Shown here: positions 54,913 to 64,000 of the stretch, in pieces | How the letters are laid out: the number at the start of each line of letters is the position of its first letter | Position numbering within the stretch: position 1 is the first letter of the stretch | DNA from: Capniomyces stellatus | Lineage: Eukaryota > Kickxellomycota > Harpellomycetes > Harpellales > Legeriomycetaceae | Length of the DNA stretch: 64,000 nucleotides | Assembly: GCA_001661515.1 (NCBI GenBank) | Contig: LUVW01000001.1 | Coordinates: 854,114 to 918,113 of the forward strand | Direction: 5' to 3' | The notes under the pieces: generated by a model | Seen by the model: the letters and a program-made list of their open reading frames with translations, nothing else | The model's database searches: none | Told to the model about the DNA's origin: nothing | Position numbers and translations under genes: made by a program

Positions 54913-56815
54913 CTACAAGTCATCGTCGTCCATGTCCTCATCATCAGCACCCTATAAACATAGATAGTAAAACACATGAATTGGATGCTAAAAGTTCAAA
55001 AGCGTATCAAAAAGAAGGGGGGGGGGGTGCTGAACCAAGTGTCAGCTCGGGGTTATTGTAAAACATCAGGTATATTTAGGCAAGAAAAAATAGTAATAAA
55101 GTAATAAAGCAATAAAGCAATAAAAGAATAGGATAATAAAACGAACCTCGGCGTATTGTACAGCTTCATCAAAGAGATCTTTTGGTATTTTGGAAAATAC
55201 ATTGCCGGATTCAGGACAGATCCAAGACATTTCGAGCTCAAACATACTGTCTTTGTTGTCATCGTGGACGGTGTAGATTCTAACGGGTAGCAATCATTCG
55301 AGATTTACAGTTAAGCAAACAAGTATAGCGAGCAATAGAAACAGGTAGAATACTTTAGCAAAGAAAAAGCAAGCTTATATTGCATTGGGAAAAAATAAGA
55401 GTTTATGATGGTATATTTACATTCTAGCAGCCTCTTTAACAGCATCTCTCATAGAAATGGTATCCAGGTCCAGCTTTTCGATTTCAGTTCTGGCGAGCTG
55501 TTTAGCCTTTCCAGCAGCACAGGCGCGATATCCCTACATTAAATAAGATCCCGATCTCAGTTAAAAGGTGAATAGCAAGGGTACACACGCATTTTGATTG
55601 GGTAAAGGTATTTGGTAGGTATTTGGTATAGCCAGACTTACCCAGTAAGCACCAGATGTCTCAAACATGTATAGGTGTGGAACGGTACCGTCCATGCAAG
55701 CCAGCATTGGAGAGGCGCCAAATGGTCTAACCGATGAATAGAGAGTGTATGCTTGGATAAACATTCCCAAGCGATCAGCAAGAATCTACAATAAAATAAA
55801 ACAATGAGATCAGATTATGATTCTAATCAGTTGTATTCATATTTGTATTTGCATTTGCATTTGTGATTGTATTTATAGTACAGTATGATTCATTTTGGTA
55901 CAATAAACTGACTGCTATAAGTATTCATAGCTCCATACCTTTGGGGAAACAGGGACTTTGTAAAGGTTTTGATATTCCCATGCTTCATCTCGGGCTCTTG
56001 AAGCCAACTGTTTGACGTCTGGCATCCAGCCTGCTGCGGCCTGATATATAATAAAATACAGTTTAAACCCCAAAGTGAGGGGTGATGGAGATGGGGAGTG
56101 AGTATTTTGGATATGCATGTACGATTGAAAATATGTTTTAGTAAGTTACAACCATGCATGTGTGCTGAGACTTACAAGTCCAATGTGCTTGTTAATCAAC
56201 ATTGTTCGGCGATTTGATCCTGGAACCTCGAGTTTTGTTGGGATAATTCGTTCAGCAGCCAGCACGATTCCATACTTAGTTTTAATTCCAATTACGGTTC
56301 TATATATATTTGGCAAACATTGTCACAGAATGAAACGTTAGGCTGGGTTTAAATTAGATGATGTGGGTATAACAAGAGGAAGAAGAAAAAAACAAAACAC
56401 TAACCCGCTGTTATCTACTGCCTTGTCAGCATACTCGACTTGGAAAATTCGACCGTCTGGCGAGTAAGTGCTTACTGAGAGATCGTACTATAAAACAAAG
56501 CATATTCCCACATTATTGTTGTTATTTGTTTGCAGGCTTGAAATCAAAAAAGAAAAAAAAGAAAAAAAAAGAAAAAAAGAGGTAAAATATAGTGATTGAT
56601 GAATAGGTCCGAGATGAGCAAGATTCATAATTCATATATTTAAGGGCGATGGTGATGGCGATGAAAAGAAAGGTACAATCTTCAAATATAAATGTATAGA
56701 TTGGTAGTTGGGCAATTAAGAATAACTGAATGAGAATACATGTACAAGTTTTTCTTTTTCTTTTACTGGATATCGAGATAAAAGTACAACTTACACCTGT
56801 TCCGATTGAAGTCAT
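54913..56815 (-). CDS. PRE10: 20S proteasome subunit alpha-7 (PSMA3/Pre10), 8 exons
   Basis: Exons 56815-56795 (21 nt), 56487-56405, 56299-56176, 56040-55939, 55785-55642, 55533-55421, 55279-55147 and 54951-54913 give 252 residues. All junctions are GT...AG and in phase. It starts [20 protein letters not shown] then [14 protein letters not shown], the alpha-subunit gate signature in its alpha-7 form. It continues with [55 protein letters not shown] and [20 protein letters not shown]. The acidic end [10 protein letters not shown] is typical of alpha-7 (human PSMA3 also ends acidic) and is encoded by its own small exon. The subunit is structural, in the outer ring of the 20S core, and has no catalytic Thr. 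The first exon codes only seven residues. Confidence 0.95.
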
Positions 56816-57657
56816 TGTGTGTGTAGATAAACTTTTACAAGTTCAACGTGTTTGTTCTCTTTGTTACTGTCGCTATATTTTATTTTTCAAGTCGAAAAAC
56901 AAAACAAAAAAATAAAAGAGGATTTAGAGCAATGAAGGTTCTGTGAAAGTAAAAGCTGGCGATTGATTATATTCGATTGACAAAACAAAATAAAATAAAA
57001 CTAATAAAATAAAATAAAATGCTTTTTGTTATAGAAACGATACTAGTGCTAATTGTAAACAAATTAGTGAGGTAAGAGCATAGCTTGCAATTTATTTTGT
57101 AGTTTGTTTATTATTATTATTATTTTACTATCAATGTTATTTGCTATTGGCAACACTATTTTATTCGTCTTTTTATTGTGTGAAATGGTGTTTGATTTCC
57201 ACGAGCCTAGACTTGAGTTGCATACATCAACAGAAAAAACACTTCACTCCCATCCTGCTTCAAGCTACTCTAGCAGTTCAAAGCTAGTTGGTGTTTTTTT
57301 GAGCAAGAGCATGTTAGAGTGTTGCCGTAGCATTGATGACGTTTATTAAGTTTATGTGTGAAGGAGTTAGATAGGAGGAAGTGGTGATTTATTTGGAGGT
57401 AAATAATAAAAGCTCGGGATATTTTCCCTGTAAACTACCAGAGAAAAAAATTAATAAATATACATATCCGCTCCAAAATCCCAAATTACCTCGATTACGT
57501 CATAATTTATTGATTTTAAATGCTTTTTTTTTATTACAAAAAATAAAGTAAAGCAAGTTTTTGATAAAGTTCAGGGAGAAGGGAGAGAATTTGCGATAAA
57601 TTCCAGAAGTGTCGATTTGAGGAGTATTAATTTTGGATATGTTCTCTGTTTCGACCT
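56816..57657. other. Intergenic region
   Basis: AT-rich spacer upstream of the proteasome gene. A plus-strand frame within 57104-57349 gives a hydrophobic start followed by a Ser/His-rich stretch; its first ATG is internal and no family is recognised. No RNA gene or regulatory motif of note. Confidence 0.4.
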
Positions 57658-57879
57658 TTAAATCCAAGAAAAGCGTGTTTTTAAAGCGAGGTAGGCTCCA
57701 GTTGATGGATTGAAATCGGGCCAACTGATTCCTTCTTTCTTCAAGGATGCATTTTGGGCGTCAAAATGAAAACTTGCGCTCTTAATGTTGCAAATAGAGG
57801 CATTTACCACAGTAACGTATTGGTTGTTGCTGTTATTTATAGAAGCTGGTATTAGTGTCGAAATTAATTCATACGTATG
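57658..57879 (-). other. Exon-like frame, possible last exon of an unrecognised gene
   Basis: Seventy-three codons open from an ATAG acceptor at 57881-57880 to a stop at 57658. No ATG in frame, so it would need an upstream exon. Text such as SFHFDAQNASLKKEGISWPD then FNPSTGAYLALKTRF recalls the end of type-B carboxylesterases (W-P-x-[YF]...G-x-Y-L), but the catalytic part is absent and upstream sequence up to the EF-hand gene shows no matching exons. It may be a relic. Confidence 0.28.
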
Positions 57880-58354
57880 CTATTTCTGTCACATTCCTCG
57901 CACACCACTCCTAAACTCTGCTCGCAGTTGGGGATGTATATTGAAACAATTCACACTCAAAAATGACCAAGTCTGTTGATAGTGGTAGTGGGTTAGTTGG
58001 AGGATTTGGGAAGAAGAAATAAATAAATAAAATAGAGAGAGAAAAGAATGGGCTGACACAGGTGCTAGTTTAAGCTGTGAATGTAGCTGGAGATTTATTT
58101 GTTGTTTTTTGGAGTATATGTAAATATATAATTCCTGGTTCTTGGTTTGCTTGTATCAAAGCTAACGAGGGGAGAAAAAAGGAGGCGGTATGGATAGATT
58201 GATTTGTACTATGTAGTTTCTAACTTTATTTTTAAGAAATCGTAAAGGAAAAAAAAATAGCCAAAAACAATTCTGGTAATGGACAAAAGTGGGATGGAGT
58301 GAGAGAGAAATAATGATGAAGGGGGAAAAGAATAAATAAATGTAGATGGGGTTT
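57880..58354. other. Intergenic region
   Basis: AT-rich 475-base spacer between an exon-like fragment and the EF-hand gene stop. No clear coding exon was found, although one would be needed here if the fragment to the left is a live gene. Confidence 0.35.
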
Positions 58355-58822
58355 CTACTTGTTTTGTGGGCAAAGATCAAGGTTGTTATCGTAGCCATGC
58401 TTGATGAGATCCCTCCAAGTTTCTTCTTCGTCGCCAGAGGAGGTTTGCAGAGAGTATAGTTCGATAAATCCAGCGCAAGTCAGGTGGTTTTGGTCGTTAC
58501 ATGTGAGGTTATCAGTGATTTCTTTGACTTCTTCCTGGGTGAAGGGTTGGCCGTTGGTGAAGGTAGCAAATGAGTCTAGTTCGGCGCTGTTAAGAGCGTT
58601 GTCGTTGTCAAGATCGTATCTGCTAAAGATCTCACGCAGGGCTGACTCTAGCTTGTCGGTGATGTCCATATCTTCGGTCAGTAGATCAATGTACTTTTCA
58701 TATTTTTGTGGGGATTTCGGGGTAGAGTTTGGGTTGGAGTCTTTATTTGATTCTGGTTTGGAATCTGGTTTGGGGTTTGATTTTGATTTTGAAGATAAAT
58801 CAGAGTCGGCTTTCGTGGACAT
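58355..58822 (-). CDS. EF-hand protein with Miro-like second motif (155 aa)
   Basis: A single exon. Residues 1-40 are a Ser/Lys/Pro/Asn-rich low-complexity start (repeated SKxxxNPKPDSKPES-like units). One canonical EF-hand loop lies at 70-81 (D-L-D-N-D-N-A-L-N-S-A-E) with acidic residues at 1, 3, 5 and 12. A second, divergent EF-like segment follows (NDQNHLTCAGFIELYSLQTS) leading into GDEEETWRDLIKHGYDNNL, which resembles the EF-hand-associated region of Miro GTPases (ETW..L...GY...L). No GTPase domain is present, so it is not Miro itself. It is likely a soluble calcium-binding protein; partner unknown. Confidence 0.72.
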   Translation of the reverse strand: MSTKADSDLSSKSKSNPKPDSKPESNKDSNPNSTPKSPQKYEKYIDLLTEDMDITDKLESALREIFSRYDLDNDNALNSAELDSFATFTNGQPFTQEEVKEITDNLTCNDQNHLTCAGFIELYSLQTSSGDEEETWRDLIKHGYDNNLDLCPQNK

Positions 58823-59377
58823 TGTTGCTAATACTTTTATTTAAAGAAATGTTGAAAGCCGAGTTATAAATATAGGTGAAAATACTTGGTATTGTTGTTA
58901 TTTAATATTCGATTGCTATTGCCAAGAACAGAATGAGCAATTGATGTATAACCGTGCTTTTAATTTTTTTTATATCAAGAAAGCAGGAAAAAAAAAATTG
59001 GAAAAAAAAAAAAAAAGTTGGAAAAAGAAAAAATTGAAAAAAGTTAATTTAGAGTCGACCTTGATTTGAAATTGAAATTGAAATGGATTCTATTCAATAA
59101 GATGAGCAAAGCAAATAAGAGAAATAAAATAATAATAATAATAATAAAAACAAATAGTTGATAAATTAAATCGCACCGTTATGCATTTTAATAAATTCTA
59201 GATTATATTTTGTATTTACCCTGGTTTTCTATTAATATTGTAACCGTAAACACTAGCAATTTAAAAAAGTTTTGACCGATTGTAAAGTAAAACAAAACAA
59301 AACAAAACAAAACAAAACAAAACAAAAACAAAATAAAAATAAAAATATAGTGGAGCAAAACGAATATAAAGAGTAAA
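58823..59377. other. Divergent intergenic region
   Basis: AT-rich 555-base spacer between the EF-hand gene (minus) and MED31 (plus). It has A-rich runs and an (AAAAC)n-like tract at 59287-59330. No gene seen. Confidence 0.5.
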
Positions 59378-60087
59378 ATGCTAGAATTTCCAACAGAAAA
59401 AAACGAAAATGGTAAAGAAATGGAAGGTGCAGAGGGAGCAGAGGGGGAAGTGATAAGCAAAGAGGAAGAATTCGATAACGAGCGGTTTCTTGTTGAATTA
59501 GAATTTGTTCAATGCTTAGCCAACCCTTGGTACATTAACTGTAAGTTCCAACTGGATTATTACTTTTTTTTAATATATATATATTTTTGCTTTATCATGT
59601 CATTTGTTTGTTTGACTCCTACTATCAGCCGGTTTACGTTGTGTAGTTAATTTACATTTAAAAGTATATGTTTGTAACGTAGTGTGTGATGTTAAATAAT
59701 AAACATTTATTCTAGATTTGGCGCAACAGAGTTACTTTGAGTCACCAGAGTTTGTAAACTATTTGAAATACCTGACATACTGGAAATCACCTGAATACTC
59801 TAAATATATAATGTAATACAGATTTAAAGCACACACACACACACACATATATATATATGTATGAGCCTAAATGAAAAATATTGGGATATATTAAACAGAG
59901 AAATACTTGCAAATAATTAATTAATTCGTTTGTTTGTTTGAATTGTAGATACCCAAATGCATTGGCGTTTCTTGAACTTTTACAAGACAAAACGTTCCGA
60001 AATGCAATGAAGGTGACGGAGGAAGCAACACAGGTACACGAACTACAGTACTACCATTGGTTGCATAACAGAAGTGGAAAGATATAA
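59378..60087 (+). CDS. MED31: Mediator subunit 31 (Med31/Soh1), 3 exons
   Basis: Exons 59378-59540, 59716-59812 and 59949-60087 give 132 residues. An acidic Glu/Gly-rich N-terminus (about 36 residues) precedes the highly conserved domain: [20 protein letters not shown] (Tyr codon split by intron 1), [51 protein letters not shown] and LQYYHWLHN. The W-Y-I-N-x-L-A-Q and Y-P-x-x-L motifs are diagnostic. Med31 sits in the Mediator middle module and takes part in RNA polymerase II transcription. The gene ends 338 bases from the SEC24 stop; the two are convergent. Confidence 0.95.
59831..59859. repeat. AC/AT dinucleotide microsatellite in MED31 intron 2
   Basis: About eight AC units run directly into about six AT units, inside the second intron of MED31. 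A simple slippage tract. Confidence 0.85.
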
Positions 60088-60424
60088 GTCGATGGGTAAT
60101 TTTCCCGCCCGACATTCAAATTCACACTCGCACTCGCACACGATTACGCTGTTGGGGGGTGCCAAGTCTGATAAACTAAAAACATATATATATATTTTCT
60201 CCCCCTTTTCAAGTTTTATAATTGTATAGTTAAAGTGGAATAAAGAAAACCAAAATAAGAAATAAAGCTGGTTGATTTATTAGTAAAATAGAAATAATAA
60301 TAATAATAAAAGTAATAGTAGTAATAATAATGAAGATTGAAAAGGTGATTGTGAAATCAAGATGAAAAGCAAAAAAATTCAATAAAGAGAAATAAAAAAA
60401 ATGAAAAAAAGGCTAGTTGGTAGA
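60088..60424. other. Convergent intergenic region
   Basis: A 337-base AT-rich spacer between MED31 and SEC24 stop codons. Contains short AAT microsatellite-like runs near 60295-60330. No gene seen. Confidence 0.5.
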
Positions 60425-63400
60425 CTAGTTTCTCTGAGAGTTGGAGCCCTTTCCGCGCAACTCGTTTTGGATTTGGCGATGGATGTAGCAAAGGTAATCG
60501 ACATAGGACATGTTGTCGTTATTTTTGTCTTCAACCAAATTAGCAGCAAAGGAGGCCTCGGTGGCGTCGAGGGACTGACGAATGATATGGAACTTGGGGA
60601 CATTGAGAGGCAGATTGGGGGGATTGGAGGGATCAGAAGTAGAGATTGAGGCCGAGTTGAGGGAAATGGCGTGTTCAATTTCGTTGAGGGAGGGTAGAGA
60701 GTATGAGTTGTTGAGCAAGGCAAAGGCGACTTGCAGGGCATAGACGCTTTGTGAGGAGTCCTTTCTTAGAGGAATGTCAGTTCTGAAGGGATCGATGGCG
60801 TCGATTGAGGAGACGGCAAAGATGGCGTTGAGCAAAGAGGGGTCGCACTGGCGGCCTATCCAGCAAGTGAGAACAGAGTCCTGGTTCTGCAAAAAGTAGA
60901 TGCCGGCGGGGTCAAGCAGAGAGTAGGAAGCCCTGGTGAGTGGGGGTAGAGTGGGGAGGTGGTTGGGGGAGGAATCAGAATCGGAGTCGAGGGAGAAAGC
61001 CGGGGCGATTCGTGGGTAGAGGTGCCTTGAGGAGTGGAGGACATTCATCTGGTTCATGAGGAGCAGATTGTAGACACGGAGGTCGATTTGAATATCGGCA
61101 CCGCCACGGAAGGCGGGTGATTTGAGAATTGCGAGGGTGTAGATTGGCAGCAGCTTGTAGGCTTCAGGCAAGATGAGCTGACCGGGCGAGGAGCCAGGAG
61201 CGCAGTTCTTGCGGTAGGCGGTGAGGATCTGGATGCAGCGGCTGGTGAGATTGTCGCGGATGTTGCGCAGGGACATGGACTTGGACTCGGCAGCAGCCAT
61301 TTTGGCAAGCAGGTTGATGGAGCTGTCAATTTCGGCGTACCTGAACATGTTTCCGGTAAGGGTGGTGCAGGGAACAGCAAGATTGTGGATGCGGATTCTC
61401 CTGCGACCGTCAGCGGTGGTGTAGAGCAGGGCGGCTTGGAAGTGGACATCCTCCTTTTCGTCAAGCTTACCATCGTGCTTAAGAGAAACGGCAATAACCG
61501 AGTCGCTGGTGATGGAGGCGAGCTCAACGTCAACGTGGTTCCGCATGTAGAGGTTTCCGTAGTACTCATCAACGCGCAGGCCATCAGAGCACCGGATGCG
61601 CAGGACTCCGTTGAAGCCAAGGGAGCGCAGGGCGTCGGTTCTGAGATCAGCGGCAAACCGAGCACCGTCGCGACCGGCGTGGAATGATGGGTATGAGTAG
61701 CACTCGCCGCTGGTGATGGTGCTGAGCTGGCTGACGGTGGCAATGTCCATGTATGAACTTGGGAACAGGTAGAGGTTGATTCCAATACCGTCCTCGACAA
61801 ACTTGACGGCCATGTCGGTGTAGAAGGAGTCCTGCGGAACGTAGAGTGACTTTTCCTTGTCAGTGTTGTGCAGCTTGACGTCGTCTCTGTGCTTAAGGGC
61901 GCCTGGTCCCAGGGTTGGCAACGCTGTTTGGAACAGGAACAGCTTTCCGCCACGACCCTTCAAGGCTTCGTGGACAGCCTGGGTAACAGCACCAAGTGCA
62001 GGCTCAGCGGTTCTGTTGTTGGCAAACATGGTGGGCAGATTGTCGAGTAGAGCCTCAATCACGTGACGCGACTCGTACGGGTCAACCAGGAAACCTTCGC
62101 TGATGGGGACAAACACGTCCTTGATGTCCGGCACAACCATCATCTGCGCCTGGTCAAGCGAGGGCTGCAGCGAGTAGAAGTGAATGCTGCGGTCAAACGT
62201 GATGAGCCCGAACTTGACGCCTGCCTGGAGTCCCTGGCCGTTGTACAGCAGGTCCTTGATTGTTGCTGCACACGTTGCAAGCATTCCGCTCTGGATCGAG
62301 TTCCACGTCACGTCAATTGCAAACACATACGCGGCCGAACCCGACTGCGACGACATAAACTCCTTTGTCGCTACAAACTCGGTTGACCCGTTGCGAAGCT
62401 CTGGTCGCATCTCCCAGTCCAGCCTTCTGCCCGCCATGTCCAGGTTGCAGAAGTAGTCTGCAGGGACGTCATTTTCGTGTTTGCACAAATTGCACACAAA
62501 CCTCTTTCCCCCGTCAATAAACGTCATGTACCCGTTGATGTACGCCTTGCACCGCATGCATCGGATTGGGCCCTCCTCTCCAAAATCTACTGTCTGTAGT
62601 CCGCTCTCTTTTCTCGAAACATCGGCCAGCGGCTGCATCACCAACCCCAACGGCAACTGTGACGACTTCAACAGCTCCTCTGTGTTTGGAACATTGTACA
62701 TTGTCATCCGAATAAACCGCGGGTTCGCGTTTCCCTCATCCACATTCACCACGTCTGTGTTCACCATCGGTACCCCCGACTTGTTTGACGTGTAGTACTC
62801 TTGGTCCAAATGCTGTTCTTGGTTCTGTGCGTGAACTACCACTGGTGATGGCATCTGGTTCGGATCAATTCTTGGCTTTTGTCCCTCAAATCCTCCACCA
62901 CCACCACCACCTCCTCCTCCTCCTCCTCCCTGTAGTGGCGATCCTGCTCCCATTCCCATCCCTGCCCCGCTACCAACTCCTGCCCCTACTCCTGCTCCTC
63001 CAATTCCTGCCCCTCCAATTCCTGCTCCTGCTCCTGCGCCCGGTCCACTCACAAACGGTGAACTTGGCTTTGGTGCCTGGCCTGCTGGCGTAAACACTTG
63101 GTTCCCTATTCCTGGAGATGATGGTGCATATCCCCCTGTTCCTACTGACTCGTTGTTTGCATATACTCTTCTTGCCTTTGTCTTTCCCTGCGCCCCCATT
63201 CCCATTCCCATTCCCATCCCCATCCCTGTTTGTTCTTGTAAGTTCATTCCTCCCATTTGATTGGCCATCCCTCCTACTGCCCCTCCTACTCCCCCTCCTC
63301 CTTCATACATTTGCCCTTGCATTTGGCTTCGTGCCCCATATTGGTCTCCACTAAAGTTTCCTGAATTCATCGTGTTTCCCATTCCCTGTTGCTGTTGCTG

Positions 63401-64000
63401 CTGTTGCTGCTGTTGCTGTTGTTGACCTTGTGGCAATGCTCGTGGTGTCATTGGTGGCAATCTCATACCTTGTGGTGGTGATCCCATGTTCCCTTGAGCT
63501 GCCCCTGGCCCCATTCCCATTCCTGGTCCTGCTCCCACTCCTACTCCTACTCCTGTCATTGCCCCTGCCCCTGGTCCTGGTTGTCCATGCATTGGTGGTG
63601 GTATTGATCCTTGTCTACCTGGAATATGCCCTACATTGCTATTTGGTGCCATAGCTGGTCTTGCTCCCATCGCCATTGGTCTTGGTGGTAGCTGCTTATT
63701 CATTGGCCCCGGTCCTACCCCTGGTCCTGGTCCCGGATGCCCTTGCATTGGTCGCCCTGGTGGCCCCATTGGTTGTGGTCTCATCACTACATTTATTATT
63801 TATTCATTTTATTTATCCTTCTTTTCTTCTCTTTTACCTATACTCTCAACTTTCATTGCTCAGTACTCAGCACTCTATTTTCGTCATTTACCTGGTTGAT
63901 GGCTTCCTGTCGCCCCTAAAATATTTGGTCTTGGTCCCGGCCCTGGAAACCCTGGTCTTACGTTGCTTTGATTCGGTGCCATTCTTCCATCTGGCCCAGG
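60425..64000 (-). CDS. SEC24: SEC24, COPII coat cargo adaptor (5' end outside window)
   Basis: Visible exons: 64000-63892 (open to the right edge) and 63786-60425. The 105-nt phase-1 intron starts GTAAAT and ends TGTAG. At least 1156 codons are in view. The N-terminal 300 or more residues are Gly/Pro/Met/Gln low complexity, with a poly-Gln run and a poly-Gly run. Then come the Sec24 zinc ribbon (CMRC...CNLC), trunk domain (YVFAIDVTWNSIQSGM, DVFVPISEGFLVDP), beta-barrel (VVDVRFDAALLYT-like, here EDVHFQAALLYTTADGRRR), helical segment and the gelsolin-like end (DSVLTCWIGRQCDPSLLNAI). Sec24 pairs with Sec23 and selects cargo in ER-derived COPII vesicles. The coding sequence is visibly GC-richer than neighbouring genes, consistent with strong expression. 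Confidence 0.95.

Noticed and set aside
57240..57262. 15-base match to the sequence near 42665 (CACTCCCATCCTGCT)
   Set aside because: A match of this length is expected about once or twice by chance in 64 kb; flanks do not match, so no mobile element is implied.
61054..61953. 299-codon second minus-strand frame inside SEC24
   Set aside because: Overlaps the Sec24 trunk and barrel in another frame; Ser/Thr/Pro-rich text is a by-product of GC-rich codons.
1..64000. CRISPR array, prophage, insertion sequence or LTR retrotransposon
   Set aside because: No regularly spaced repeats, no integrase or reverse-transcriptase motifs and no long terminal repeats were seen; the gene structure is eukaryotic.

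Overview
The window is nuclear DNA of a fungus. It has spliceosomal introns (GT...AG, about 47-310 nt, often with a CTAAC/CTAAT branch site), AT-rich spacers full of A/T runs, and a eukaryotic gene set that includes fungal markers: a COX1 translational activator (MSS51), an ECM33-type GPI wall protein, a SLP1-type SUN protein, RRG7 and MED31. The composition and gene mix would suit an early-diverging filamentous lineage such as Kickxellomycotina/Harpellales, but that placement is an inference. Splice junctions were chosen by hand from consensus sites, phase and family alignment.

Layout. 1-15 kb: the 5' part of a long coiled-coil protein with dynein-adaptor-like motifs (minus), a carbonyl-reductase-type SDR (plus), a very long alpha/beta-hydrolase with a disordered tail (plus) and a 1296-residue disordered protein (minus). 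15-18.8 kb: gene-poor. 18.8-30 kb: mitochondrial ribosomal protein bL35m, the Ran exchange factor RCC1, an unrecognised spliced fragment, a secreted orphan, MSS51, mitochondrial uL23m and a perilipin. 30-34.6 kb: a second gene-poor stretch with only exon-like scraps. 34.6-41 kb: a two-exon SLP1/SUCO-type ER SUN protein and RRG7. 41-44 kb: small or broken reading frames. 44.5-64 kb: a dense block of intron-rich genes: TLDc/OXR1, TTI2, a decayed PEX16-like relic, an ECM33-like protein, NXT1, KIN17, proteasome alpha-7 (PRE10/PSMA3), an EF-hand protein, MED31 and SEC24 (runs off the right edge). A 26-base run of N at 51515-51540 is an assembly gap.

These are mostly housekeeping genes with no sign of a shared operon-like programme. 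Loose themes are mitochondrial gene expression (bL35m, MSS51, uL23m, RRG7) and nuclear traffic or transcription (RCC1, NXT1, MED31, KIN17). Several genes are invisible to simple ORF calling because they are cut into small exons: bL35m, TLDc, TTI2, NXT1, PRE10 and MED31. Two genes have a first coding exon of only 10 nt. No CRISPR array, rRNA gene, convincing tRNA or intact transposon was seen. No clearly new multi-gene system was found. The best leads are the adaptor-like coiled coil, the PEX16 relic, the micro first exons, the duplicated-motif disordered protein and the secreted orphan whose intron is open in another frame.
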